Part shown: piece after piece, positions 1 to 13,200 of the stretch
Numbering within the stretch: position 1 is the stretch's first letter
Layout of the letters: every line of letters begins with the position of its first letter
Origin: Glycine soja
Taxonomy: Eukaryota > Streptophyta > Magnoliopsida > Fabales > Fabaceae
Length of the DNA: 64,000 nt
Assembly: GCF_004193775.1 (NCBI RefSeq)
Contig: NC_041010.1
Location: forward strand, 45,435,562 to 45,499,561
Direction: 5' to 3'
Program-made: the position numbers and the translations under genes
The notes under the pieces: model-generated
Told to the model about the DNA's origin: nothing
Database searches by the model: none
The model's input: the letters and a program-made list of their open reading frames with translations, nothing else

Positions 1-1557
1 TATTCTCTAGTGTAATCAAAACCTTATTTCCGTTCATGCATATTTTTTTAATACCACTCTCATCATTTCTATGCAAAGAGTAAGAATAATTCATTCCCAT
101 AAAAATCATTGAAGATTTACAAATTGAATTGTGGGTAGTGATAATGAATATAATATTAGGAGAGAAAGAAAAAATAAAATATTTATTTATAGGAATATTT
201 TTGTCTTATCATCAAAACTATATTTTTAATTAAAATGTAAAAAAAAAACTATATTATAAAAATTAATTACAAAAAACTATATAAAAATTTAAAACGAGAA
301 ATCACTCCCTAGGATAAACGCAACCAAAGATTCGTGATATCATGCATTTTATCTAGGAAATGTACTCACCCTCACCCCCTCTCTCTCTCTCTCTCTGTCT
401 TGTGTTACAAAAGCAAGCTGGAAAAAAAAATTCCATAACTACGAAAGATCATCGACTTTCTTCTTCCAAATATTGTAGGCAACAATTTTTTATAGATTAA
501 ATTAAATCATCATTATGCAGAGCCTCGACGCATAACAAGTCAAATTAATTAGCACTACTCACACGTTCCGTTCGATTAGTTATATTCGTCTTTCATCCAG
601 GGTCAATTCGTAGAGTGAAAAAAAAAATAATTAAAATGAAAATTATGAATTAGAACATAATATAAAAATACGACTTCAACATTATTTTATTTTGATTTCC
701 ACCCTCTCTCTTTAAACTAACAAGACCTTAATGCTGCCACCGCCACTTATATATTAATAACAGTGACAGCTAGCTGATGTTCCACCGTTTGGAAATATAT
801 ACGTACTGTTAGATAAGCAAGTACATAAATTTTCTGCACCGTCTGTTCTTTCATATAAATATCTCCTTATCTGATTAATGTTGTCATTTTTATAAGGTAG
901 TAGATCTGTTAAGGTTGTCATATTCTAATTCTTAATATTTTATGAAAAATGTTGATTAGTATTTTTAGGATAGATATATTACTTAAGGAATAAAACTAAA
1001 AAGTTTTTACTGAAAAGTATAATAATATTTTTTTTTGTGATTTTCAGTGCAATTCTTGTAATAAAAACTTTTATATATAGATTTTTTAACTGATATCTTC
1101 AAGACAATGACTAAAAAAGATGCATGTATTTTTTATTACAAAATTCAGCCATTAAAAGGCTACTGCTTATACGAGCAAGCTGTATCATATTAGACTGAGA
1201 TGTCATAGAGTGAAAACATACTCTTCCTCTCTCTTAGCAAGTGAGTGTATGCGTGAGTTATTTATATATTTTTTTCCCTTCATTTGTTCTCTTTATTCTT
1301 TTACTTGTACTAAATTATGTATGGATATTACAAGTTAAGAACAATCTTCTTGGGTATTTTCTAGACAGATGCATACCTTATTTTTGGGTACATGCCCCAA
1401 AAACTGTTGCTTCCCTCTCGAAACATTATCTTAGACTAGTTTTTATCATGATCAATATGGTGTTTCTTAAGTATATGGTTGGATTCGATCCTAGTATGAA
1501 CATTGAAAAAACATTTATGATTTAGTAAAAAATGAGCACAGGAATCTAAATTTTCTT
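1..1557. other. Intergenic, AT-rich
   Basis: I see no supported gene here. The sequence is AT-rich with a short CT run near 378-396. The only longish open frame (1241-1525, plus) has no homology I recognise and is rich in residues expected from AT-rich noncoding DNA. Confidence 0.6.
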
Positions 1558-2662
1558 CCAACTCTTTTTAATAATAACTAGTTATAGCATATCAGTTCAT
1601 GCCTCAAATGGGAGCAAATTGAGCTTTGATCTCTTTTTCACATAAACCAACCACGACACAATCCATTCAACACAACAATGTCATTCTCATCCTCATTGTC
1701 AAGAAGGTTAAGCTCTTCTCTCTCTTTCCATTCCCAACTTTCCTCCTTTTCTTTCAAACCCCACTTTCCCTCTTTGGTTTCACTCTCAGCCTCTCCATCC
1801 ATTGACAATTTGTTGACAATGCTGTTTCCCAGTTCAAAATGACATGCTCGTCATACCCCACCCATCATCGAATTTGCCAAGATTTTAGGATCTTGTAAAG
1901 ATGAAGCATTATCCCACTGCCATTTCCCTTTCTAAACAAATGGAAGCCGCCAAAGGAATTGTGCCAAATCTTGTTACTTTGAGCATCCTCATCAATTGTT
2001 TATGCCACTTGGGCCAAATGGCCTTTTCTTTTTTTAGGCAAAATTCTAAAATTAGGTTATCAGCCGAATAGCATAACCTTGACTACACTCATGAAAGGTC
2101 AAGAAATCACTGCACTTTCATGACAAGGTCGTAGCACAAGGATTTCAGATGAACCAGGTTAGTTACAGGACCCTGCTCAATGGACTATGTAAAATAGGAG
2201 AAACGAGATGTGCCATCAAGTTGCCAAGAATGATTGAAGACAGATCAACTAGGCCCCTGATGTGGTAATGTACAACACCATCATTGATGGCTTATGCAAA
2301 GATAAACTTGTAAACGAGGCTTATGATCTATATTCTGAAATGGATGCTAGAGAAATTTTTCCTAATGTTATCGCTTACAGTACTCTAATATGTGGCTTTT
2401 GCCTTGTGGGTTAGTTAATGGGAGCATTCAGTTTATTAAATGAAATGATATCAAAGAACATCAACCCGGATGTTTATACCTATAGTATATTGATTGATAC
2501 ATTATGTAAAGAAGGAAAGGTGAAAGAAGCAAAAAATTTATTAACTGTGATGATGAAAGGAGTAAAACCTGATGATGCTTATAATACAAAATAGATATTA
2601 CACGCTATGGTTCAAACGAGAATAAATCTTAATGTTTGCAGTGATTAATGGATTAAGATTAA
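1558..2662 (+). pseudogene. Decayed duplicate of the downstream PPR gene
   Basis: This stretch is a degenerate copy of about 3952-5233. It shares the 5' flank, the ATG context (ATG at 1678) and most of the first half of the coding sequence with the intact PPR gene. It cannot make the protein. Relative to the intact copy it has several small indels that shift frame, a loss of about 25 bp after the codons at 2095, a CAG-to-TAG change at about 2412, an internal deletion near 2575 that removes most of one repeat, and truncation after about 2660, where homology stops inside repeat 9. The leader also lacks about 110 bp present in the intact copy. Tandem decayed copies are usual for restorer-like PPR clusters. 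Unequal crossing-over or local duplication is inferred. Confidence 0.88.
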
Positions 2663-3951
2663 AATAAATAAGAAGTTTTATCAAAATAAATAATTTAATT
2701 TCAGATAAAATGATAAATGATAATTTATATTATTTTATTAAAAATAAAAATAAAAATGGTAATCGCAAATTTAAGTTATAATTAAAAGCAAATCTTACAC
2801 GTCAATAAGAAAAAATCGTTTCTCAAACACTTTTATTTGATCAAATAAATTTGTAAACTTCAAAAAAAAACTAAAAATTAATTAAAATAACTTGATTTAA
2901 GTATCTTTATCTTATTTATTTATTTTAAAAATAATTCCTCGTTCAAAATAAAAAATATATTAAATTAATAAGATATTTTTTTATTGGTAAAAATAAAAAA
3001 TATTATTTGAAATTTATAATAACTCATCTATTAATTTATCATGATTAATCAATTGATTCAGATTAATAAAATGATAATAAAGATGAAATTAAAGAGTTAA
3101 AATGCATACATTTAATATTTGAACAAAGCTAAAAGGAGAATCCAACAAGATCAAATGCTGAAATATATATATTTTGGGTCCAGATAACAATAAAGGGAGA
3201 GTGAGGGAAGGTATAATATGTTGCATGCTTACATTGATGATAATAAATGTAAAACATCAATTATATATAATTTAAATATATTTTTCATTCTTAGAAAATA
3301 ATTTTTTTTTTTAAATTGCTATTTAACATTCATTTTTTTTCAACCAAGTACCTAGACAAATTTTATCTTTCAATTTACTACATGTCAAGTGGCATCATCA
3401 CCCCTACGTGTCATTATCACATCATATTAAGTAATAATCTGAAAATGGTTTATTTCTAGATATAAAAAATTTATTTAAGTTTTTTTAAAATAATTACAAA
3501 TAATTTTTTTTAATCTATGAGAATAAAAAATAATATTAAAAAATTTACAATAACTCATGCATCTTAGATCTTAATCAACTAAATAATCTAAATTTCATTG
3601 ATCTTTGAAACAAAGACTATGATCTAGGCTAATGAAAGCAAGAAAAATGCTATGAAAACCATACGAAAAAAAATGGGTGAAAAAAGAGACTTTACCATAA
3701 ATTGGTCTCCTGTTGTAGACCATGACTAGAGTGTAGAGTTTTAGAATCATATTTGTATTCTCTAATTTGTTTCAGTTTTTCTTTTCTTCAACCCTTCAAA
3801 AAAACATTTCAATTTTGATTTTTTTGTATTTATTTAAACATTTGAAAAAAAATTAAAATTAAAATTTTAATTATTTTGAGTAGTTCCTAAAAATTATAAT
3901 TATACCATAATTACTTTTTTTTAATAATAACTAGTTAAAAAATCCATCATA
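2663..3951. other. AT-rich spacer between PPR copies
   Basis: No gene is visible. The sequence is low-complexity AT-rich, with scattered A/T runs. Just before 3951 a short motif (AATAATAACTAGTTA) occurs in the form that also heads both PPR copies, so the duplication breakpoint probably lies here. Confidence 0.5.
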
Positions 3952-4165
3952 CCAACTCTTTTTAATAATAATTAGTTATAGCATACTTGATTGGCTGTAT
4001 CTCTCACGTCAAAGTTAGGGTTTAAACATAATCAAAGCTGAATATCTCAATTTTATTGTTAGCCCATTGCCCTTTGTCAGTTCATGCCTCAAATCGGAGC
4101 AAACTGAGCTTTGATCTCTGTTTCACATAAACCAACCAAACAAACACAGTCCATTCAACACAACA

Positions 4166-5893
4166 ATGTCATTCTCATTCTCATTGTCAAGAAGGTTAAG
4201 CTCTTCTCTCTCTCATTCCATTCCCAACTTTCCTCCTTTTCTTCCAAACCCAACTTTCCCTCTTTACTTTCACTCTCAGCCTCCATCCATTGACGATGTT
4301 GTCCATGATGCTGTTTCCCAGTTCAATGGCATGCTCCTTATGCGTAATACCCCGTCGATCATCGAATTTGGCAAGATTTTAGGATCCCTCGTAAAGATGA
4401 AGCATTTTCCCACTGCCATTTCCCTTTCTAAACAAATGGAAGTCAAAGGAATTGAGCCAGATCTTGTTACTTTGAGCATCCTCATCAATTGTTTCTGCCA
4501 CTTGGGCCAAATGGCCTTTTCTTTTTCTGTATTGGGCAAAATTCTAAAATTAGGTTATCAGCCGAATACCATAATCTTGACTACACTCATGAAAGGTCTG
4601 TGTCTCAAGGGTGAGGTAAAGAAATCACTGCACTTTCATGACAAGGTCGTAGCACAAGGATTTCAGATGAACCAGGTTAGTTACGGGACCCTGCTCAATG
4701 GACTATGTAAAATAGGAGAAACGAGATGTGCCATCAAGTTGCTGAGAATGATTGAAGACAGATCAACTAGGCCTGATGTGGTAATGTACAACACCATCAT
4801 TGATGGCTTATGCAAAGATAAACTTGTAAACGAGGCTTATGATTTTTATACTGAAATGAATTCTAGAGGAATTTTTCCTGATGTTATCACTTACAGTACT
4901 CTAATATGTGGCTTTTGCCTTGCGGGTCAGTTAATGGGAGCATTCAGTCTATTAAATGAAATGACATTGAAGAACATCAACCCGGATGTTTATACCTATA
5001 CTATATTGATTGATGCATTATGTAAAGAAGGAAAGCTGAAAGAAGCAAAAAATTTATTAGGTGTGATGACGAAAGAAGGAGTAAAACCTAATGTTGTTAC
5101 TTATAGTACTTTAATGGATGGATATTGTTTAGTTGGTGAAGTGCATAATGCAAAACAGATATTCCATGCTATGGTCCAAACTGAGGTAAATCCTAGTGTT
5201 TGCAGCTACAATATAATGATTAATGGATTATGTAAGGGTAAAAGCGTGGATGAGGCCATGAATCTCCTAAGAGAAATGCTACATAAAAATGTGGTTCCTA
5301 ATACCGTGACGTACAATTCTCTTATTGATGGTTTGTGTAAATCAGGGAGAATTACTTCTGCTTTGGATCTTATGAAGGAGTTGCACCACAGAGGTCAACC
5401 AGCTGATGTAATCACCTACACTTCCTTATTAGATGGTTTATGCAAAAACCAAAACCTTGACAAGGCAATTGCACTATTCATGAAAATGAAGGAACGGGGA
5501 ATTCAGCCAAATAAGTACACATACACGGCACTTATTGATGGATTATGTAAAGGTGCAAGACTTAAGAATGCACAAAAGCTTTTTCAACATATCTTGGTTA
5601 AAGGCTGTTGTATAGATGTCTACACATATAATGTCATGATTGGTGGGCTTTGTAAAGAGGGCATGTTGGATGAAGCTTTGGCCATGAAGTCAAAAATGGA
5701 AGACAATGGTTGCATCCCTAATGCTGTAACTTTTGAAATCATTATTCGTTCTCTTTTTGAGAAGGATGAGAATGATAAGGCGGAGAAACTTCTCCATGAA
5801 ATGATTGCTAAAGGCCTATTACATTTTAGGAATTTTCATGGTGAGCGATCTCCGGTTACAAATAAAGTTATTGTGAATTTTCATGGTGAGTGA
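4166..5893 (+). CDS. P-class PPR protein, restorer-of-fertility-like, probably mitochondrial
   Basis: The single exon encodes 575 aa. Residues 1-40 are Ser/Arg/Pro-rich and lack acidic residues, as in a mitochondrial presequence. From residue 65 to 554 I count fourteen 35-residue PPR motifs in strict register, with the recurring core VxTYxxLIDGLCKxG. There is no E, DYW or PPR-SMR extension, so it is a pure P-class protein of the RFL type. Such proteins bind organellar RNA and influence its cleavage, stability or translation; some restore fertility in cytoplasmic male sterility. Codon-selecting residues (positions 5 and 35) are clean in most repeats. The start ATG begins the presequence and is conserved in the upstream pseudogene. 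The C-terminal tail (551-575) is unusual: a 16-bp direct repeat 45 bp apart duplicates the peptide NFHGE. The assignment to PPR/RFL is firm; the RNA target and any restorer role are inference. Confidence 0.93.
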   Translation: MSFSFSLSRRLSSSLSHSIPNFPPFLPNPTFPLYFHSQPPSIDDVVHDAVSQFNGMLLMRNTPSIIEFGKILGSLVKMKHFPTAISLSKQMEVKGIEPDLVTLSILINCFCHLGQMAFSFSVLGKILKLGYQPNTIILTTLMKGLCLKGEVKKSLHFHDKVVAQGFQMNQVSYGTLLNGLCKIGETRCAIKLLRMIEDRSTRPDVVMYNTIIDGLCKDKLVNEAYDFYTEMNSRGIFPDVITYSTLICGFCLAGQLMGAFSLLNEMTLKNINPDVYTYTILIDALCKEGKLKEAKNLLGVMTKEGVKPNVVTYSTLMDGYCLVGEVHNAKQIFHAMVQTEVNPSVCSYNIMINGLCKGKSVDEAMNLLREMLHKNVVPNTVTYNSLIDGLCKSGRITSALDLMKELHHRGQPADVITYTSLLDGLCKNQNLDKAIALFMKMKERGIQPNKYTYTALIDGLCKGARLKNAQKLFQHILVKGCCIDVYTYNVMIGGLCKEGMLDEALAMKSKMEDNGCIPNAVTFEIIIRSLFEKDENDKAEKLLHEMIAKGLLHFRNFHGERSPVTNKVIVNFHGE

Positions 5894-7599
5894 CCAATAC
5901 TATGGACATTTCATTTGATTAACAATCGTATGCTGGTTAATTTATTTTGGTATTGTAACAATAACTTTCATTGATTTTTTTTATTTATTTATTGTTTTAG
6001 TGTTTTCATAACTGATACCTACCTTTTTTCTTCCCAGTGTACTGTCTACCTGTCTCGTCTACTCTTAAGGTTTTGTTCAGTCACTGTTAATTCTTAGTGT
6101 TTCAGATAACAAACCAAGCTGAAACAGAGATATTATTTGAAATGCCTTAACTTTTATAGTTGACTCTATTTACTCCTGATTATAGAAAGTATAACTGAAT
6201 TCTGTTTTTTTCCCTGGTCTTTTTGTAGAAAAGGAAACTTTAAAACCTACAGCATATTTGTTTGCATCATCTGGTGTCGACATCCAATGCTTATATATCC
6301 CCATAGTACCAAGTGGAATTTCACTGTTTAATTCACAGCTTAGTATTGTTCTGTTTGAAACATTTAGTACACAGCTTGTTGCTATGCATTAAGTTAACAG
6401 AGCATAATTTGACAATTATATATTACATATAATAATTATTTCTTTCTTTATATTTTTATCATTTTGTTCTAAACTCATTTTTGAAATTACATTCCAAAAT
6501 CTAAGGAAATAGCTTTTTGCTGTATTATATTTTGTTCACAAAACATTATCCTTATGTTATGTTGTTCTCTAAAATGTACCCTACATAAGCTGAAAAAAAT
6601 ACTGAATTAAGAGTACCTGCTAAATTTTAAACATTTCAGATTTTTATTTCCCCATTACTTTCTCATTCTATGGAGTATGATATGATAAAGTTTTGACTTT
6701 TAGGTTTATTACAGTAGCAGAACTACCTTAGGCACTGGAGGAGTGATTGCACTAGTAGAAATAGAAAGTACAATACTGCCAAGTTTGAGCATAACAAATG
6801 AACTGCGCTTGAAAGGCTGTTAACTTGTTTCAAGATATGATCACATCAGGACAATTGATCAGGTGACTCAATCTCTTCTATCTGGTGTTATATCCCCTTA
6901 GGAATGCCACATGCACCTTGGTTAGTGTTTTAAATTAATTCTGGAAAAAAGTGTCTTTAAAACAAAGAAATGGAGCAAAACCAGTTACGATCATGCAGAG
7001 AGAAACTAGATAGCCTACACTAAATTAGAAAATGCCTTCTCATTTAGCGTCATTATATTATATTTTATTTTTTAAATGAAATTTACAAAGTCTTCAATTT
7101 CCGTGGATAAAAAAAATACAAAACAGTCAGAGAGACCTAATACTTAGTTAACATTAAAGCGTTATTGATATGTATTGGCAATTGTTATAATCCAATGCTT
7201 GACAAATACATAAGGAAATAAAAGTAATTTAATTTTGAATAAGTTTGAAAATCAGTTTTATTATAATTAGGAGAAAAAAAAAGGAATTTGTTTCTTATAC
7301 ATAAGATTGGAAGCAGTATTTTTTAGGTTAATTAGCTTAAGATATTTTAAATCTGTATGTCAGGCATAGAATACAATGTTTTTTACTTGTAATCTAGCAT
7401 TGGGAATCCAAATAAATTGCCAAAAAATATTGTAATTTTTGACAGTTTAACTGTCACAGTTTGATACATTTTTTGGATTTTTTTTTATTGGTTAGGAATT
7501 GCTACGATTTTTTTCTTCATTTTGTTGCACATATTTGTTCTCTCTCAATGTATAAATTAGAATAAGTATAATTTTTAGTTGTTATTTTTCAATGATAGG
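5894..7599. other. PPR 3' flank and spacer
   Basis: Probable 3' untranslated and flanking sequence of the PPR gene, less AT-biased up to about 6900, then plain AT-rich spacer. I see no coding exon with consistent splice signals. Confidence 0.4.
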
Positions 7600-8095
7600 A
7601 TTTTTAGAGTTTTATTTAAAGTTTTTAAAATCAGATCGGTGATTGAACAGCTGAAAATACTAGTTCATGGTTCAATCATAGTTGAACTGCGGCTGAATCG
7701 GTTTTATAGTTTTTTAATATTATACAATAATCTAAGTAATAAGATAATATATATTAAAAAATAGGATCTAAAACAATTATAAATTAGTATAAATGACTAA
7801 ATTATATATTTTATAAGATAAAAACTAATAATAGTTGAAAAAATAGTTGATACTTATGTGAAATATTTAAGAATATATTTTTATTTATTTTTTAAAAAAT
7901 ATATTAAATTAAAAAAAACTAAGAAAGAGAAATTTTAAAAATCAATTTAAATCTAATTCTTTATGTGAATTCAACACCCATTTTCATCTGTTTTATATGG
8001 ATTTTAAAATGCACTAATTTTTAGAGTTTTGAGACCGGTCACTAGACCGATTCTCAATTGAACTAGTCGGTCCAATCCGATTTTTAAAACCTTGG
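7600..8095. mobile_element. Candidate non-autonomous TIR (MITE-like) element
   Basis: The left end (about 7605-7640, reading TTTTTAAAATCAGATCGG) is an imperfect inverted match of the right end (about 8030-8095, reading CCGATTTTTAAAACC). Both arms also share motifs resembling GGTT/GACCGGT and AACTAGT. This resembles a common plant MITE type with AAAACC...GGTTTT ends. The arms have diverged and I could not fix a target duplication, so boundaries are approximate. Confidence 0.45.
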
Positions 8096-9140
8096 TTTTA
8101 TTCGACAAGGCCTTGGTGCTTCTATCTTGTGAGTGACAGTTTTGCCATGTGTCACCCATTCCAACTGTGCTTTACTTGAGAATATAATTGAAATGTATGA
8201 TTTTGAATTGATCCACACAATTAGCTGTGAAATCTAATATAACTTCGTTGTACTTTGACATCAATAAAGTTCACTATCTTCTATTTATATAGTAAGAATT
8301 TATATTAAATAAACCACTGAACACTTTTCTATTAAACCCAACACTTTTAAAGTTAACAAATATAATAATCGGTTACATAGAAAAAATATAATAATCACAT
8401 AGGTGAAATAGATAAGATCATTTCGTGTGAATACATTAATTTATAATATTTGAACCAACCACGATGTATCAAATAATAATAATAAATTAGTTTATTATTA
8501 TTATTATAATAATATATTTATTATATCAATTAATATAAGATTTAATAAAATGATTAAATCAATTTAATAAATAAAATAGAATAAATATAGAATCTATATT
8601 AATTAATTAAATAATTATGAGATTCTCACGTGAAATTACTCTAAATCAAACATTTTTTTTATATAGATATATAATAGATAATAGAATAGATATAGTATAG
8701 TAGATTAATTTTAAAAAACTATCACGCAATTTTAACAAATGGTTTTTTTTATAACTTGTAGGTAGAATTTTGTTTTAGCAGTTTTGTTGCTTTAATTCAA
8801 GAGTAAATTAGTTATGCAAAAATAATTAGGTCCTAACCAATGCTTTTGAGAAATCTATTTTTGTTTCTTTATATAAAAAGGCAAATAAAATTTCATTTAA
8901 AAATATAATTTGTAACAAAGGATACCAAATGTTAACAAAAATAAAAAAAACTAACATCATTGGTCAACAAGAAATTGAGCTCAAATTTCTTAAGATTTTG
9001 GAATCTTGTAGATAAAAAAAACATAATTTGGATGGAAGATTCCATTAAAAATGATCAATAAGATTCTTCGATAAAAATTAGTCATCAATAAATATTTCGA
9101 ATCAATAACATAATTACAAAAAATAAAATAAAATAAATCA

Positions 9141-9302
9141 TCAATTTAGTCCTAAGATTTATATTTCATTGTTAATTTAGTCCATCAAACTAAGGAAATA
9201 TACAAGTCCTTGAATTTTTTTTGAGTTTCAGTCCCTAAAACTATCTTCAAGTTAAATAAAACCCTACATTGACTGTGAAATATAAATTGAAGGACTAAAT
9301 TG
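9141..9302. mobile_element. Small foldback element
   Basis: TCAATTTAGTCC at the left and GGACTAAATTG at the right are inverted copies, extended by matching TTTATATTTCA/TGAAATATAAA blocks. This gives a foldback of about 160 bp. It lies in noncoding sequence 3' of the RIC1-like gene. The superfamily is unknown. Confidence 0.5.
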
Positions 9303-10238
9303 CTCATATAATAAAATCCTAAGATGTCAACTCTACTGCTTATGCTTCAAATTTAACACATTACAAATAGATTATATGTTTATTAAAAATAGTTATTTTT
9401 AAATAAATTTAAAAGCTAATTACGTTTAAATACAAAGAAAAGATATACTCCCTCCATTTCAAAACTTTGGATGTTTTAGCTTTTTATTTTTGTTTCAAAA
9501 CATTGGTTGTTAAGAGTTTTAATTTGTAAGGAGACCAAAAATACAATCAAGCTATACAGAAAATAACGACGTATAAAGAAATGCGTCTTGCTAACCAATG
9601 CCCCAATAAGAAAGTTTTTAATGTGAATCATAGGAAAGCGCAACAAAAATAGGAAGAGCACAATTTTACGCATGCTGATAAAAAACTTTCTACTATTAAT
9701 TCCTTAACCGGAGGGCACAAGTAAGCATGCACAACAGGAACAAAGTCTATGACATGCTCCATTAAGGGAGAAAAACAAGGTACATAAATTCAACTTTGAA
9801 TGTTATGCTGATCAACAGCATATAACTAATATATACAGATGGATCTGTTTATGCTTTTACAAAAAACACATGTTACAAAATGTGAATTAAAAGTTAAAAG
9901 AATAATGAAATTCTCAGACATGCACAAGCCTCCCTATAGAAACTTCTAACCTCTATCTACATTTACTATTCTTGATTCATCGGATTAGCACCACAAAATG
10001 TTTTGTTACCAAGATCATGGTTAACCCAGCAAATGAACATAGTATTCTGGTCCCCACAATCAAATATGTTTATTCTGGTCCCCGCAATCAAATCCAATGG
10101 AAAGGATGCATAGTTCTTACGTGTGACATGATATCGATGAGACAGATATGTGGGCAAGGCAAAAACCACCAGATCAGATTTTTTTCATCAGGAAACAAAT
10201 TTGTAACCACAGTCCAGATGTGAAATCTATATTCACTT

Positions 10239-13200
10239 TCATTTTCCTTCCACATTTGCAACTGATGAAAGGCTCTCTTCCAGGTCTTCCAGCAAATCTT
10301 GATATTCTGTAAATGCTGGGTGTGACTGTTCATAGAAAACCGACAGGAACATCATATTTTGTTCATTCAAGGATACAATGACGTCAAGACATATAACCTA
10401 CATCAAGAAAACAACAATAGATATACCTCCAGGGTGGTGCTGTATGCTTTCCACAGACGAACATCATGACGGAATAAGTCAAAAAGAACCTGAAAAATCT
10501 CAAAAGAAAACACTGGTCAACAAAGTGAACCCTTTCTGTAATGGCAAATGATCCACGAGTGACAAAACTGCATAAAAACATCTTCCTTAGACACATTTGG
10601 TTTACCCATTAACTTCCAAAGCATGCCATAATGAGCTTCCAACACTACAATTATATCTAAAAAGAAAAGAGAAAGGAAAAAGAGAGATGTAAACCATAGG
10701 GTTCAAGCAGAATAAATGAAATGGAGTGTTTCAGGGGCTGTGACTAAAACGTAACACTCAAGCTCAAAGGAAATTTTTACCACACAACTATAAGACCTAC
10801 ATATGGAACTAAATGTTGAGCTGTAAAATGCCAACAAGAGAATAAACTCAATGTAGCATAAATGATAATGTTGCACTGAATGAGTGAACATTCTAGATAA
10901 GATAGGATTAGGAGTATATGCATTGGAAAAAAGGTTGGGATAGTATCCATGATGGAAAACATGCAAAAAAACTCACCTTAGCTGATTAAAACATGCTTGA
11001 AGATGCATTATAAAGGCGCATCCAATAAAGGAAGTAGATTTAAGGCCCTGTTTGTTTTACTTTCAGAAACAATTCCCCCCACCATACACACGTTCCAATG
11101 TAAAATTTGTGATTGATATTAATTTGGGTACACATCCCAGATTCCAAATTATGTTCAACGGTTCAAAGGCAATTCTATTAAATTTAGTTCTACTTCAAAA
11201 ACAAGCCTTAAATGGAGGACAATCCATTCAACAAAGGAAAAGAGAAGCCAAACATCTCTCTCTCTATCTCTGTTCCAGTTTTTCCTTATAATTTCAACAT
11301 AATTTTGATGAAATCATGTCAGCATAATTTCATTTATCTCACCGTCCTGTACATAGAGAAGCCAGACATACCTCAGAACGTCTTAAGAGAGTAGCCAGGA
11401 CAACTATCCATTCCTTAAACTTAACAGAGCACATATGAGATAGGAGAAAGTCAGCATCCAAACGGCTCTGTAATGTTCCCATTTGAAGCTGATAACAAAA
11501 AATAGCATTCAATAATGGAGCAAAATGAAACAAACCTAAAGAAAATATCAGCATAAATCTAGACAAGCTCCTGCCAATATAGTAGTATTCTAAATTGGTG
11601 GATTCAGCAGTGAACCATCAGAGTTACCCCTTCTAAGATCTTAATCATGATTTATGGTTATTTTGACATCATAACTTTTTTCCATAGAAAAAGAAATTTT
11701 ACCAAAGAGAAAAGAAGGAAAGTAAAATGACAGGAGGATAAAGAATCCTGAAATATCATGAGATCTTTTGGAGCGTAATTGATCAATTTTATCAAGTTAT
11801 AGCAAAAAACCAACCTAATAAACCCATATCTAAACAATAAAATGGGTGCCAAAATACTAGGACACAGAAAAAGTTTGTAGTATCACCAGAGTTTACAACT
11901 AAGGCTTGAGTAAACAAAACAAGGAGAGCTATACTACAGTATTAAAGATTTTATGCATCATCTAACGACTGTAGAAAGAGAGGTTCAAAGGAGAGGCAAT
12001 ATTAAGCCACTCAAATGTAAAAATCAATGAAATGAAAATGTTAAAATCTTAAACCTTTTGGCTTATTAGTTCAAGCCCAGAAGCAAAATTCTCCAACCGA
12101 GCACTTCCATATCTTTCACGTTGTAGATACTCCTACAATTGGTGTCATTGAACAATTTAAACACTGAAAACTAAAAAGAAAATTATCTTACAGGGATTAG
12201 AATAAGTACCACTAAATCAAACTGAGTTCCTTTTACAAATGCAACAAGCTTGGAGAGCTCTTTCCCAGACATCAGGTAACTAGCATGGTTTTCTAAAATA
12301 TTCTTAACAGAGGTAACATGAGCACTTTGTTCTTTGAATGAGGTGCTGCTCCAAAGATAATTACTAGTTAGTATGGTTGGCAACTTTGATGCTAGAGCAA
12401 CCAAAAAATATTCAATTTACAAAAGTTTAGATGAACCTTTTATCCAGTGATTGCTTCTGCTCACTAGAACGAAAAAGAAAATAGCCTAAAAATCTGGGAG
12501 ACAATTTATCTGAATCATTTGATGCTTGGTCATATTCCCTACCAGATCTTAGCAAGAACCGCACCTGAGGACCCAAAAAAAATAGATAACGGAAAGGAAA
12601 ATACCATGATCTCTTGTACAAGATATATTGCTTGACCAGCTAAAATGGATAATTTGATAGTGTTTCAAAACAATACCAGCTCCCCAGCAAGCTCGTACAA
12701 TGATTCATCAAGTGTTGCCTGTGTAAGTTTGATAACCACATTATTGATCTAACTGGAGTTAATTAAATCAAATGTAAAAAAAAAGGACTGAAGCAATCAA
12801 GCCCAAACCTGTAGTAATCGTAATGCACAGTACTGACTGACAGCAGGACCTTCAAGTTTGGCAATCACCTGTTATATTTCAGATGAAATTGATTAAATTT
12901 GGTTAACCAAGTGTAAATCCCTAAAGCATATATAATACAACAATCACACCAGAAAAAATGCTCTATTCTCTTTTTTAAGAGTAACAGAGCAACATGTGTG
13001 GGTTAAACACAACAAACTATTGTCTAACCAGTGAGAAAATTTAGAGCCAAGTAAATGTTAGAATTGTCACCTTGTCAACTATAATTATGCAACGCAACAC
13101 TCAAATCACAAACCAAATCAATAAGAAAGAAGAAACCTTGGCATAAATATAAAACCTATTAATTATGTTTAAATGGGGAAAATATGTTTTTGGTCTCTCA

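Noticed and set aside
1241..1525. 94-codon open frame, plus strand
   Set aside because: No recognisable motif, hydrophobic AT-driven composition and no splice or homology support.
9448..9725. Possible Stowaway-like MITE (CTCCCTCCATT after TA)
   Set aside because: The left end fits, but the only right-end candidate (CCGGAGGGCACAAGTA) is interrupted and the inner arms do not pair.
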